Assembly: GCA_002399085.1 (NCBI GenBank)
Contig: DHCY01000034.1
Coordinates: forward strand, 1 to 38,326
From: Anaerolineaceae bacterium UBA4890
GTDB lineage: Bacteria; Chloroflexota; Anaerolineae; Anaerolineales; Anaerolineaceae
DNA: 38,326 bases
Direction of reading: 5' to 3'
The notes beneath the pieces are model-generated. The model searched no databases and was not told the origin of the DNA. It saw nothing but the letters and a program-made list of their open reading frames with translations. A program made the position numbers and the translations under genes. Shown here one piece after another: positions 15,667-22,973 of this stretch (its first letter is position 1; each line of letters begins with the position of its first letter).

Positions 15667-16068
15667 TTAGTCGTGATGCTGGAACTCAGGTGGGTAATTC
15701 TTCTCGAGTTCTATCGCTTCCACCTTGGTATGGGCAATCGTTCCATGGGGATGGTTGGCAGGAGAATAAATGGTGTACATCGACAATCGTTCGGTTGCTG
15801 AGGTGTTAATAATATTGTGCTCAGTTCCAGCGGAAATGACCACAACATCACCGTCTCCGACAACGATTTCGCCATCGTCCGTGACGACTTTCCCTTCACC
15901 ACCCTCAAAGCGGAAGAATTGGTCCACATGGTCATGGACTTCTGTTCCGATGTCCTCATTAGGCTCCAGGGACATCAGTACCAGCTGAAGGTGACCGGAG
16001 TACAAGACCCGACGAAAATCTGTGTTCTCGATTGAGTCTTTCTCGATATTAGTAAAATATGGTTTCAT
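15667..16068 (-). CDS. Single-domain cupin protein
   Basis: A 133-residue beta-barrel protein of the cupin_2 type. The metal-binding first motif is HDHVDQFFRFEGGEG and the second contains SAGTEHNIIN, so the usual His, His, Glu and His ligands are present. The C terminus is His/Asp-rich (EFQHHD). Such small cupins can be mannose-6-phosphate isomerase-like or have other metal-dependent roles, and no substrate can be assigned. The ATG at 16068 has AAAGGAAG upstream; in-frame ATGs at 16092 and 16104 are less well placed. It is a single gene with its own terminator and a palindrome upstream. Confidence 0.9.
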   Translation of the reverse strand: MKPYFTNIEKDSIENTDFRRVLYSGHLQLVLMSLEPNEDIGTEVHDHVDQFFRFEGGEGKVVTDDGEIVVGDGDVVVISAGTEHNIINTSATERLSMYTIYSPANHPHGTIAHTKVEAIELEKNYPPEFQHHD

Positions 16069-16090
16069 TTTGTTTGCTTCCTTTCTAATC

Positions 16091-16105
16091 ATTGTTAACA
16101 ACAAT
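16091..16105 (-). promoter_or_regulatory. Possible operator upstream of the cupin gene
   Basis: ATTGTT-AAC-AACAAT is a perfect 6-bp inverted repeat centred about 30 bp upstream of the cupin start. A related half-site (TTATTGTTAG) lies at about 16127-16136. A dimeric regulator could bind here, but none is encoded nearby. Confidence 0.35.
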
Positions 16106-16184
16106 TATCGTATGTTTGTGTTAATTTATTGTTAGCGTTCACTCAAAGAAAAAATAGCTGTCTTGAGCCTTGCTAACTCACTGG

Positions 16185-16910
16185 CTACAAGTCCTCCAGA
16201 TATGAAATCACAGTTGCCTTAATTGCCTCATAGGTGTCTTTGAAAACCTGCAATTTTTGCTCGTCAGTTCCATCAAAAAGAGCCGGGTCAGAAAATCCGA
16301 GGTGAATGATCGGTCCTTTTTTCAGCCACAATGGGCAGACTTCCCTGGCGCTGTCACACATGGTGATCACCATGTCAAACTCCTGCCCCAAAAATTCATC
16401 AATTGGCTTGGAGTAGCCCTGGTGCTCAAGACCGAAATTACGGATCACCTTTGCGGCCATGGGATGAACGAATCCGCTGGGTTCACTTCCAGCACTAAAG
16501 GCAACCCATTCTTTAGCCAAAAAATGATTTACAACCGCCTCTGCGATTTGGCTGCGGGCTGAATTGCCGGTACACAAGAACAAAACTCTCCTACGGTGGT
16601 CTTCTTCCACATCCTCATCACCGACGCTTGGAACGAGCGTTAACGGGGCACCCACCAAGACTTCATCCTCAAACTCACCACCCTCCATGGCAACCAATAA
16701 TTCCCTTGCCCTGGTCTCATCTTTCTTAGAAACCATTACACCGACCTCACCCAAATCCCCCACGGTCAGCCCATATATCTGACCAAGCGCGTTGATATCC
16801 AGATAGGCAGGAATGTTCTGGGCTTCCAGGAAACCTTTGATCGATTCAGCATCAAGTTTCCCCTGGGCTTTGTAGACCGTTACAAAATCCGATTTGTTGC
16901 CTTTGTTCAT
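16185..16910 (-). CDS. DUF2007 domain fused to arsenate reductase (LMW phosphatase fold)
   Basis: The 241-residue protein has two parts. Residues 8-75 match DUF2007: FVTVYKAQGKLDAESIKGFL, then GEVGVMVSKKDETRARELL. Residues 107-241 are a low-molecular-weight phosphatase fold with the P-loop CTGNSARS (C113 to R119). The pair C185 and C192 in TMCDSAREVCP has the C-x6-C spacing of the thioredoxin-coupled arsenate reductase ArsC, where three cysteines relay electrons. This favours arsenate reduction over tyrosine phosphatase activity. The ATG at 16910 overlaps the ndk stop (ATGA), so it belongs to the sigA-ndk operon. No ars transporter or regulator is nearby, and the role of DUF2007 is unknown. 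Confidence 0.88.
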   Translation of the reverse strand: MNKGNKSDFVTVYKAQGKLDAESIKGFLEAQNIPAYLDINALGQIYGLTVGDLGEVGVMVSKKDETRARELLVAMEGGEFEDEVLVGAPLTLVPSVGDEDVEEDHRRRVLFLCTGNSARSQIAEAVVNHFLAKEWVAFSAGSEPSGFVHPMAAKVIRNFGLEHQGYSKPIDEFLGQEFDMVITMCDSAREVCPLWLKKGPIIHLGFSDPALFDGTDEQKLQVFKDTYEAIKATVISYLEDL

Positions 16911-17356
16911 TCGTACATCCAGTCTTCGGTACAGCGTTTCCATTCCACCAATTCTTCCGGCTTGAACCAGAGTGCAATTTCAGTTTCAGCATTCTCAAGA
17001 GAATCAGAAGCGTGGGTGAGATTATAGCGAGCCTGCAGGGCAAAATCGTGCCGGATTGTGCCCGGGTCGGCTTCGGTGCCGCGTGTTTTTCCGACAGTCT
17101 GCCGAACTGCGCCGATTGCGTCCGGACCAGCCCAAACCATCGCCATAACCGGGGCAGAGGTGATAAATCGGATAAGGTCATCATAAAAAGGCTTGCCCTC
17201 ATGGACTGCATAATGTTCTTTGGCAAGCTTAGTGCTAACTTGCATGAACTTGCAGCCAACCATGCGCAAACCACGGTCTTCAAAACGAGTAATTATCTTT
17301 CCAATCAAACCTCGCTGGACGCCATCGGGCTTAATCAGGACTAACGACCTTTCCAT
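16907..17356 (-). CDS. ndk: Nucleoside diphosphate kinase
   Basis: The 149-residue enzyme transfers the gamma phosphate of ATP to other nucleoside diphosphates. It opens MERSLVLIKPDGVQRGLIGK, the family signature. The phosphoryl-carrying histidine is H115 in NLTHASDS, and KTRGTEADPGTIR (90-102) is the nucleotide-binding segment. The start codon follows the stop of the upstream gene with no gap, and the last codons of that gene supply a GGAGGA ribosome site, so translation is coupled. The stop overlaps the DUF2007-ArsC start. Confidence 0.98.
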   Translation of the reverse strand: MERSLVLIKPDGVQRGLIGKIITRFEDRGLRMVGCKFMQVSTKLAKEHYAVHEGKPFYDDLIRFITSAPVMAMVWAGPDAIGAVRQTVGKTRGTEADPGTIRHDFALQARYNLTHASDSLENAETEIALWFKPEELVEWKRCTEDWMYE

Positions 17357-17908
17357 TTATCCTCCATTAAGTAAATTTTGAGTATCTTCTTGAGTGATTA
17401 TAGCTGACAACTCGTCGTAAACGCTCCATAATGGCAGGCGATCTTCCTGCAAAACCAGGTGAGAACGCAGCGTTCTTTGAGTCGCTTCAGCGAGCTCTTT
17501 GGTGGTAGCGGTCTGCCGCGCATAATCTGCTGCAGCCTCAAAATCACCTTGCTTTAGTAAAAGTGAGAGTTCCGGCGAGATATCAATGCGTATAACATCC
17601 GCCTCAGGGTTTTCCAGCTCAGCCTGCACCTCGTGCCATTCGGCAGTCTCGAGCACAATCTGGGTTTCACCCCCAACAGGGTCTGGGGAAGGCTCTTCGA
17701 TCGATTCGAGCCCATGCTGATTCTGAATCTCTTCTTTGGGCTCGGGCTGTGCGGCGAACTCAAGCAACCAACCAGGGATATCCTCGTTGGAGGCTCCCTG
17801 GTGTGCCTGATCAGTCCTGATTTCGGATGTGTCGTCTTCTTTCCAGGCAGGCTCTTCGTTTATTTTGATTGGTTGAGTCTGTTCCTCAATAGGCTCCATG
17901 CTCATCAT
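17357..17908 (-). CDS. Uncharacterised acidic protein in the sigA operon
   Basis: This 183-residue protein is not recognised. The first 110 residues are acidic, Pro/Glu-rich and probably disordered, with one aromatic motif (EDIPGWLLEFAAQPE). Residues 110-183 look helical (SPELSLLLKQGDFEAAADYA and ELAEATQRTLRSHLVLQ), which resembles a single TPR-like hairpin. It starts within the sigA stop (TGATG, one-base overlap) and ends directly against the ndk start. Its position between the main sigma factor and ndk suggests a conserved operon partner, but no function can be claimed. Confidence 0.75.
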   Translation of the reverse strand: MMSMEPIEEQTQPIKINEEPAWKEDDTSEIRTDQAHQGASNEDIPGWLLEFAAQPEPKEEIQNQHGLESIEEPSPDPVGGETQIVLETAEWHEVQAELENPEADVIRIDISPELSLLLKQGDFEAAADYARQTATTKELAEATQRTLRSHLVLQEDRLPLWSVYDELSAIITQEDTQNLLNGG

Positions 17909-19113
17909 CAGTCTCCCAGATAATCACGCAGCTTGCGGCGCACGGATGGGTGGCGTAAGCGGGTGAGTGCCTGAGCTTCAATCTGACGAACGCGTTCACG
18001 GGTGACGCCCATCTTGCGACCAACTTCTTCCAGTGTGTATGCCTGTCCGTCCAGCAATCCATAGCGCAGCTGCAGAATTCGTACTTCCCTGGGGGGCAGG
18101 GCGTCAAGCACCTCAACCAGGTGCTGCTTGAGCAGGTTATATGTCGCTGTGTCGTCGGGCGGTGGTGCTTCGTCGTCTTCAATGAAATCACCTAATACGG
18201 AATCTTCCTCATCGTCCGTAGGCGTTTCAAGCGAAAGTGGGCGTCGGGCAACCTGGATCATATTTTCCACTTTCTTGGGTGGAACTTCCAGGGCTTCTGC
18301 CAGTTCTTCAACAGACGGGTCACGCCCCAATTTCTGGGTCAGCTGGTGCTGTACGCGCAAAAGCTTGTTAATTTGGTCACCCATATGAACGGGAACGCGG
18401 ATTGTGCGTCCCTGGTCTGCAATAGCGCGGGTGACTGCCTGGCGGATCCACCAGGTGGCATAGGTGCTGAACTTGTGACCGCGTTGGTATTCAAATTTCT
18501 TGGTGGCACGAATGAGACCGATATTGCCTTCCTGGATCAGGTCCAGAAACGGAACACCGCGACCCATGTATTTCTTAGCAACACTGATCACCAGGCGTGA
18601 GTTTGCGGTAATCAGGTGATCGCGCGCGTCTGCGCCGTCTTTGATCAAGGCATGTAATTCTTTGCGGCGGGCGGCACCAACGTTACCTTTGGCAAGTTCT
18701 GCGCGTGCCTCACGTCCAGCCTCGATGCGTTTTGCCAAAACAACTTCTTCTTCGATATTATTTAGCAGGGGCACCCGGCTGACTTCTTTCAGATAGAGTC
18801 CGATCGTGTCATCTGTGTCGATATTTGCCAGGTCGTCAGTGGGCAGGTTTTCTTCATCCCTTAATGTGTCTGTAAGTTCCTCATCATCTGGTTCCTCTAT
18901 GACAGGCGCTTCATCCGAAATGGTGATGCCAGCATTTTCAAGTGCCGTGTAGGCATCTTCTAATTGTTCAGGATACTCTTCTGCCTCAGGGAAAAAGCGC
19001 AGGATATCATCATCGGTCACGTAGCCCTTCTTCTTACCAAATTCTAGAAGTCGGTTGATCGCTGATGATTGGCTGTCTTCGTTGGGAACGGTGTTGTTGC
19101 TAATTCTTGCCAT
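17908..19113 (-). CDS. sigA: Primary RNA polymerase sigma factor (sigma-70 group 1)
   Basis: The 401-residue protein is the housekeeping sigma factor. A short N-terminal region 1.1-like segment (SAINRLLEFGKKKGYVTDDD) is followed by region 1.2 (DTIGLYLKEVSRVPLL). Region 2 is complete: NLRLVIS-like NSRLVISVAKKYMGRG, DLIQEGNIGLIRATKKFEY and KFSTYATWWIRQAVTRAI, which bind the core enzyme and the -10 element. Region 3 follows (VPVHMGDQINKLLRVQHQL). Region 4 has LRYGLLDGQAYTLEEVG and the -35 helix GVTRERVRQIEAQAL. The length fits short group 1 factors. It heads an operon with an unknown gene, ndk and the ArsC fusion. Confidence 0.97.
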   Translation of the reverse strand: MARISNNTVPNEDSQSSAINRLLEFGKKKGYVTDDDILRFFPEAEEYPEQLEDAYTALENAGITISDEAPVIEEPDDEELTDTLRDEENLPTDDLANIDTDDTIGLYLKEVSRVPLLNNIEEEVVLAKRIEAGREARAELAKGNVGAARRKELHALIKDGADARDHLITANSRLVISVAKKYMGRGVPFLDLIQEGNIGLIRATKKFEYQRGHKFSTYATWWIRQAVTRAIADQGRTIRVPVHMGDQINKLLRVQHQLTQKLGRDPSVEELAEALEVPPKKVENMIQVARRPLSLETPTDDEEDSVLGDFIEDDEAPPPDDTATYNLLKQHLVEVLDALPPREVRILQLRYGLLDGQAYTLEEVGRKMGVTRERVRQIEAQALTRLRHPSVRRKLRDYLGD

Positions 19114-19380
19114 GTATGTTAAGCCTCTTTATAATCTATGGATTGCATTTCAATAGAGTACGATATTTCTCATCGGAATTCAAGTGTTGGGGAAATATTA
19201 ACAATATTCTATCGTTGCGCGTAGCCTTCGAGTACGACACGAAGGTTGCAGTCCTGGAGTCTTTGTTGTCTTTGCGCCAAGATTCTTTATTCCAATCAGC
19301 ATGACAACCATGTGTCACGGCTTGTTTTTCATCTCTCCAATTTTTGTCTATAATTAGCCCGTTATTAATAACAGAATGGA
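19114..19380. other. Divergent intergenic region between sigA and the membrane protein gene
   Basis: It must hold promoters for both directions. For the rightward gene, TATAAT at 19349-19354 is a good -10 element but no convincing -35 is seen. A palindrome AATATT-AAC-AATATT lies at 19194-19208, about 85 bp upstream of sigA, and a CCTTCG/CGAAGG hairpin follows near 19222. No RNA gene is recognised. Confidence 0.5.
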
Positions 19381-20625
19381 TTGATTTTGTTTCTTAGGAA
19401 AACTGCCAACATTTGGGTTCCAATCCTGATCATCCTGGCGATGGTGGGTCTCACCCTGCTCAACCTGCGTATCGACAAGCAGGTTGTGCTTGAGGATCCT
19501 TTTGCCATTCGCTGGAATGCCGCCCGTTATTGGATGAAAGAAGGCTGGTCGCCCTACAGCGAAGAGACCCGGGAGGCGGCACTTGAGCTGCTGGAGGAAA
19601 ACCACAGCCTGCCAAACGAACGCGAACAGGGATATTTTCTCGACCCTGCCTGGTACGTCTACCTGTTCATTCCTATCAGTTTTGTGCCCTATCCGATCGC
19701 CAAGGCTATCTGGATGATGCTCACCCAGGTCAGTATAATTGCATCTTTCTTACTGGCAATCAAATTATCAGGATTGAAGCTGACTGGTTTTGAGATATTG
19801 ATCAGTTGCTTACTGGGTGCTTTGTTTTATCCCATGGTGCGAGCCAGTTTGAGTGCCAGCATGCTGCCTTTTTTTATCCTGCTCTCGCTTCTGGCAATTC
19901 AACTCGCCTTGAACGGGCAGGGCAGCCAGGCAGGATTGTTGATGCTTTTTGCGATATGGTTCAACCCAATAGCAATTTTCGCAGTTGTTTTCTTGTTAAT
20001 TTACCTGGGATCAAAACGCGATAATTCCTTCGGTCAGATTTTGCTGATTGGCTTCGCTTTCCTGTTGGTCACAACGCTAATCCTTTTCCCAAACTGGATC
20101 CAGCAATGGTTTGCCAGCCTGGTTCGTCTTGACCCGGCGTTGGATTGGCTGGATACTCCCTGGATGGGCTTGGCAAGAGCGTTCCCTGGGGCGTACGCGC
20201 AGGTAGCCATCACACTCCACCTGGTTTCCTTCATCACGATCCTGGTTGAATGGTATGGGTTGGGGAGTAGAAATGAGCGCGGCATCCAATGGAAGTTGAT
20301 GCTCACCCTGAGCGCAAGTTACTTTTTTAATCCACACTCCGAGGGCGCATTTTTATTGTTTATCCTGCCGGCTTTTCTGATACTTTTTAAATATCTTGCC
20401 GAGAAATGGCCTCTATCTGGTAAAATACTATTCTGGATCGGTTTTCTGATCATCGGAGTTTTATCCTGGCGGTCAATACCCGGTCTAATTACTGATTTTC
20501 CAAAAGAGCACATTGTAATCGTATTATTGTTGCCAATACTTGTATTTCTTGGTTTACAGTATTTCCGATGGTGGGCAATCGCCAGCCCAAAAGCTCTGAT
20601 TGATTCAAAAAATAAGATTACTTGA
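19381..20625 (+). CDS. Polytopic membrane protein, possibly GT87-type glycosyltransferase
   Basis: The 414-residue protein has about ten predicted membrane helices. After the first helix comes a long outer loop with DPFAIRWNAARYWMKEGWSP and a GYFLDPAWYVYLFIPISFVP stretch. This resembles the DUF2029/GT87 family of polyprenyl-phosphate-mannose-dependent transferases, in which an Asp in the first loop is catalytic. The overall match is moderate, so the function is tentative. The frame begins with TTG at 19381, which keeps the whole first helix; the next in-frame ATG (19441) would cut it. pfkA follows after 8 bp, so the two are probably co-transcribed. Confidence 0.6.
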   Translation: MILFLRKTANIWVPILIILAMVGLTLLNLRIDKQVVLEDPFAIRWNAARYWMKEGWSPYSEETREAALELLEENHSLPNEREQGYFLDPAWYVYLFIPISFVPYPIAKAIWMMLTQVSIIASFLLAIKLSGLKLTGFEILISCLLGALFYPMVRASLSASMLPFFILLSLLAIQLALNGQGSQAGLLMLFAIWFNPIAIFAVVFLLIYLGSKRDNSFGQILLIGFAFLLVTTLILFPNWIQQWFASLVRLDPALDWLDTPWMGLARAFPGAYAQVAITLHLVSFITILVEWYGLGSRNERGIQWKLMLTLSASYFFNPHSEGAFLLFILPAFLILFKYLAEKWPLSGKILFWIGFLIIGVLSWRSIPGLITDFPKEHIVIVLLLPILVFLGLQYFRWWAIASPKALIDSKNKIT

Positions 20626-20633
20626 GGTGAATT

Positions 20634-21809
20634 ATGGCAAAAAAACGAATTGGTATTTTAACTGGGGGAGGGGATGTTCCTGGGCTTAGTATTGCGATTA
20701 AATCTGTGGTGACAAATAGTCTGGACCATGATTATGAAATTATTGGTATTCGCCGCGGTTGGCTGGGCTTGCTGGGCTACGATTTGGATGACGAAGCAAC
20801 TCATGCTCAGTACATCATAGACCTGGATCCGATCGTTGTCCGCAGGGTCGATCGTGCTGGTGGCACATTCTTACACACTTCACGCACAAACCCTGCCAAG
20901 GTGCGCCCCGAGGACACCCCTCTATTCTTGCGAAACAGCAATTATGGCACACTGATTGACCCCGAGACCGGCACGAAAGATTACACCGACTACATTCTCA
21001 AGGTCATCGATCACCTGAATCTCGATTCCCTGATCACCATTGGCGGTGACGACACGCTCAGTTTCTCTGCCAGGTTGCACAAAGAAGGCGTCAATGTGGT
21101 CGCAATTCCAAAGACAATGGATAACGATGTGCTCGGAACGGATTATTGTATCGGTTTTTCCACCGCCATCACCCGTGGGGTCAACCACATCACAAATTTC
21201 CGTTCCAGTGTTGGCTCCCACGAGCGAATTGGGGTGGTTGAGTTGTTCGGGCGCAATTCTGGCGAGACTGCGCTGATCACGGGTTACCTCTCGCATGTTG
21301 ACCGAACGATCATCTGCGAGGTGCCATTTGACCTCGAGAAATTGGTCTGGATGCTTGACGCTGACAAAAAAGCCAGCCCGGCAAATTACGCCATTGTGGT
21401 TATTTCGGAAGGTGCCAGACCGATCGGTGGGCAAGTGATGCAGACTGGCACCCCCGATGCTTACGGACATCGTAAACTGGGCGGTATTGGTGAATTGCTG
21501 TCTGAAAAAATCAAGGAGATCTCTGACAACAACACCATGTACCAGCGGCTTGGTTACCTTGTACGCAGCGGTCCCGCAGACAGCCTTGACCGGATGGTCT
21601 CGATGAACTTTGGTCTGCTTGCCTTTCAGTTAACCTGCAAAAGTCAGTTTGGTCTGCTTGTGGGAATTACCAATGGAACCTACTCAGCTGTTCCGATCGA
21701 GACTGTTGTCAGTGCTAAACGGCATGTTGATGTTGATCAATACTACGATGAAGCACATTATCGACCCAGGGTTAAATCGGTGTTGGGTCAGCCGATGTTC
21801 CTGCACTAA
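20634..21809 (+). CDS. 6-phosphofructokinase, probably pyrophosphate-dependent
   Basis: The 391-residue enzyme phosphorylates fructose 6-phosphate. It begins KKRIGILTGGGDVPGLS and has the catalytic PKTMDND motif (159-165). Two residues that decide the phosphoryl donor are of the PPi type: D140 in GGDDTLSF, at the position of Gly104 in the ATP enzyme of E. coli, and K160 in PKT, at the position of Gly124. The family also holds ATP-using members with one of these residues, so the donor is an inference. The substrate region NFRSSVGSHERIGVVELFGR is normal. The start is ATG 20634 with GAGGTG upstream. A hairpin after the stop probably ends the transcript. Confidence 0.93.
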   Translation: MAKKRIGILTGGGDVPGLSIAIKSVVTNSLDHDYEIIGIRRGWLGLLGYDLDDEATHAQYIIDLDPIVVRRVDRAGGTFLHTSRTNPAKVRPEDTPLFLRNSNYGTLIDPETGTKDYTDYILKVIDHLNLDSLITIGGDDTLSFSARLHKEGVNVVAIPKTMDNDVLGTDYCIGFSTAITRGVNHITNFRSSVGSHERIGVVELFGRNSGETALITGYLSHVDRTIICEVPFDLEKLVWMLDADKKASPANYAIVVISEGARPIGGQVMQTGTPDAYGHRKLGGIGELLSEKIKEISDNNTMYQRLGYLVRSGPADSLDRMVSMNFGLLAFQLTCKSQFGLLVGITNGTYSAVPIETVVSAKRHVDVDQYYDEAHYRPRVKSVLGQPMFLH

Positions 21810-21817
21810 AAGGAAAG

Positions 21818-21846
21818 AGCCCAGGCGGTCACCCGCCTGGGCTTTC
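21818..21846 (+). terminator. Hairpin terminator after the phosphofructokinase gene
   Basis: An 11-bp perfect stem (AGCCCAGGCGG with CCGCCTGGGCT) encloses a 4-nt loop. Only three T residues follow, so termination may be partial. Confidence 0.7.
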
Positions 21847-21856
21847 GCTGCATATT

Positions 21857-22366
21857 ATGGGTGTCGACGCGCAAGGTGTTTCAAGGGAGAGGTTTTGCCT
21901 TATCCCACGTGTTTTGGTCTTTCCGGTAGATGAAAAAGGGCGCGTCTTGCTATTGAAGGGCGCGAGCAACAAAAAAATCTGGGCAAATCTTTGGAACGGT
22001 CCTGGTGGTCACCTGGAAGCCGGCGAAGGTGTGCCCGAAGCTGCCTGCCGGGAATTGCTGGAAGAGACCGGGCTGACGGCAGGCAGCCTGATTCATTGTG
22101 CCCAGATCGTGGTTGATACTGGTTCCAACCCTGGCATTATCTTTTTCGTCTTCAAGGCAAAACAGTTAAGCGGCGAGTTGCGGAGTTCTGCTGAGGGTGG
22201 GCTCGCCTGGTTTACCCAAAATCAGACGCTGAATCTGGAGCTTGTTGAAGACCTCTATACCCTGCTCCCCCTGGTGATGCGCCACAGAGCAAACGAAAAG
22301 CCCTTTTGGGGGCACTATTCATACGATCAGGATGACCAGCTTGTAATGAAGTTTTCCCGTGGATAA
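21857..22366 (+). CDS. NUDIX hydrolase
   Basis: The 169-residue protein contains a complete NUDIX box beginning GGHLEAGEGVPEAACREL and continuing LEETGL, matching G-x5-E-x7-REUxEExGU. Residues before it (FPVDEKGRVLLLKGASNKKI) are the usual first strands. The C-terminal part ends FWGHYSYDQDD. NUDIX enzymes cleave nucleoside diphosphates linked to other groups; the 8-oxo-dGTP type is possible but not shown. The start is uncertain: ATG 21857 has no clear ribosome site, and the preceding gene's terminator lies only 11 bp upstream. Confidence 0.9.
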   Translation: MGVDAQGVSRERFCLIPRVLVFPVDEKGRVLLLKGASNKKIWANLWNGPGGHLEAGEGVPEAACRELLEETGLTAGSLIHCAQIVVDTGSNPGIIFFVFKAKQLSGELRSSAEGGLAWFTQNQTLNLELVEDLYTLLPLVMRHRANEKPFWGHYSYDQDDQLVMKFSRG

Positions 22367-22410
22367 TTAGCTTGGGGCGTTATTCGCTTCTCTTGCCAAT
22401 TACAGTTCGA

Positions 22411-22971
22411 TTACTGATTCTTCTCAAAAAACACCAGCAGCGTATCTCCATACTTCCTGCTGTCAAAGACCTCGAAGTTTTCAAGTATAAGTTCTTCCCA
22501 CTCGATCGGGTTGATCTGAACGATGATCTGCCCATTCTCACTGAGCAATTCCGGCTTCGCATCGATCAAACGGACCGCTTTTTGCCACATCTGCTTGTAT
22601 TGCGGAGGGGCAACATAAATCAGATCAAAATTCTCTTTTAGCGGATTGGAAAGGTATGTAAAGGCATCTGTCCTGATTACCTCTGCCTGGTCGGCAAATT
22701 TTGTTGTCTCCAGGTTTTGCTGCATGGTGCGCACCGCTTGCTGACCTTTATCTAAAAAAGTCACAAAGCGGGCACCCCGGCTGAGTGCTTCGATGCCAAC
22801 AGCACCGGTTCCGCCAAACAAATCCAAAATCTGATTATCGTCTATTTCGTCTCCAAGAATGTTGAATAGAGCCTCTTTGACGATATCGGTGATCGGGCGG
22901 GTGGTATCTCCAGGCACCGTTCTCAGGCGCAAGCCCTTGGCTTTGCCCGCGATTACCCTTAATGTACCCAT
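22411..22971 (-). CDS. rsmD: 16S rRNA (guanine(966)-N(2))-methyltransferase RsmD homologue
   Basis: The 186-residue protein has the RsmD layout: MGTLRVIAGKAKGLRL, then TRPITDIVKEALFNIL, and the SAM-binding motif DLFGGTGAVGIEALSRGA (50-67). The catalytic motif IV is unusual. Where other RsmD proteins have DPPY or DPPF, this one has APPQ (121-124) followed by Y125. The Asp that normally positions the guanine amino group is therefore missing. The protein may still bind rRNA, may be a lineage-specific active variant, or may have lost activity. It follows the UDP-glucuronate decarboxylase gene after 2 bp. Confidence 0.88.
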   Translation of the reverse strand: MGTLRVIAGKAKGLRLRTVPGDTTRPITDIVKEALFNILGDEIDDNQILDLFGGTGAVGIEALSRGARFVTFLDKGQQAVRTMQQNLETTKFADQAEVIRTDAFTYLSNPLKENFDLIYVAPPQYKQMWQKAVRLIDAKPELLSENGQIIVQINPIEWEELILENFEVFDSRKYGDTLLVFFEKNQ

Positions 22972-22973
22972 TC

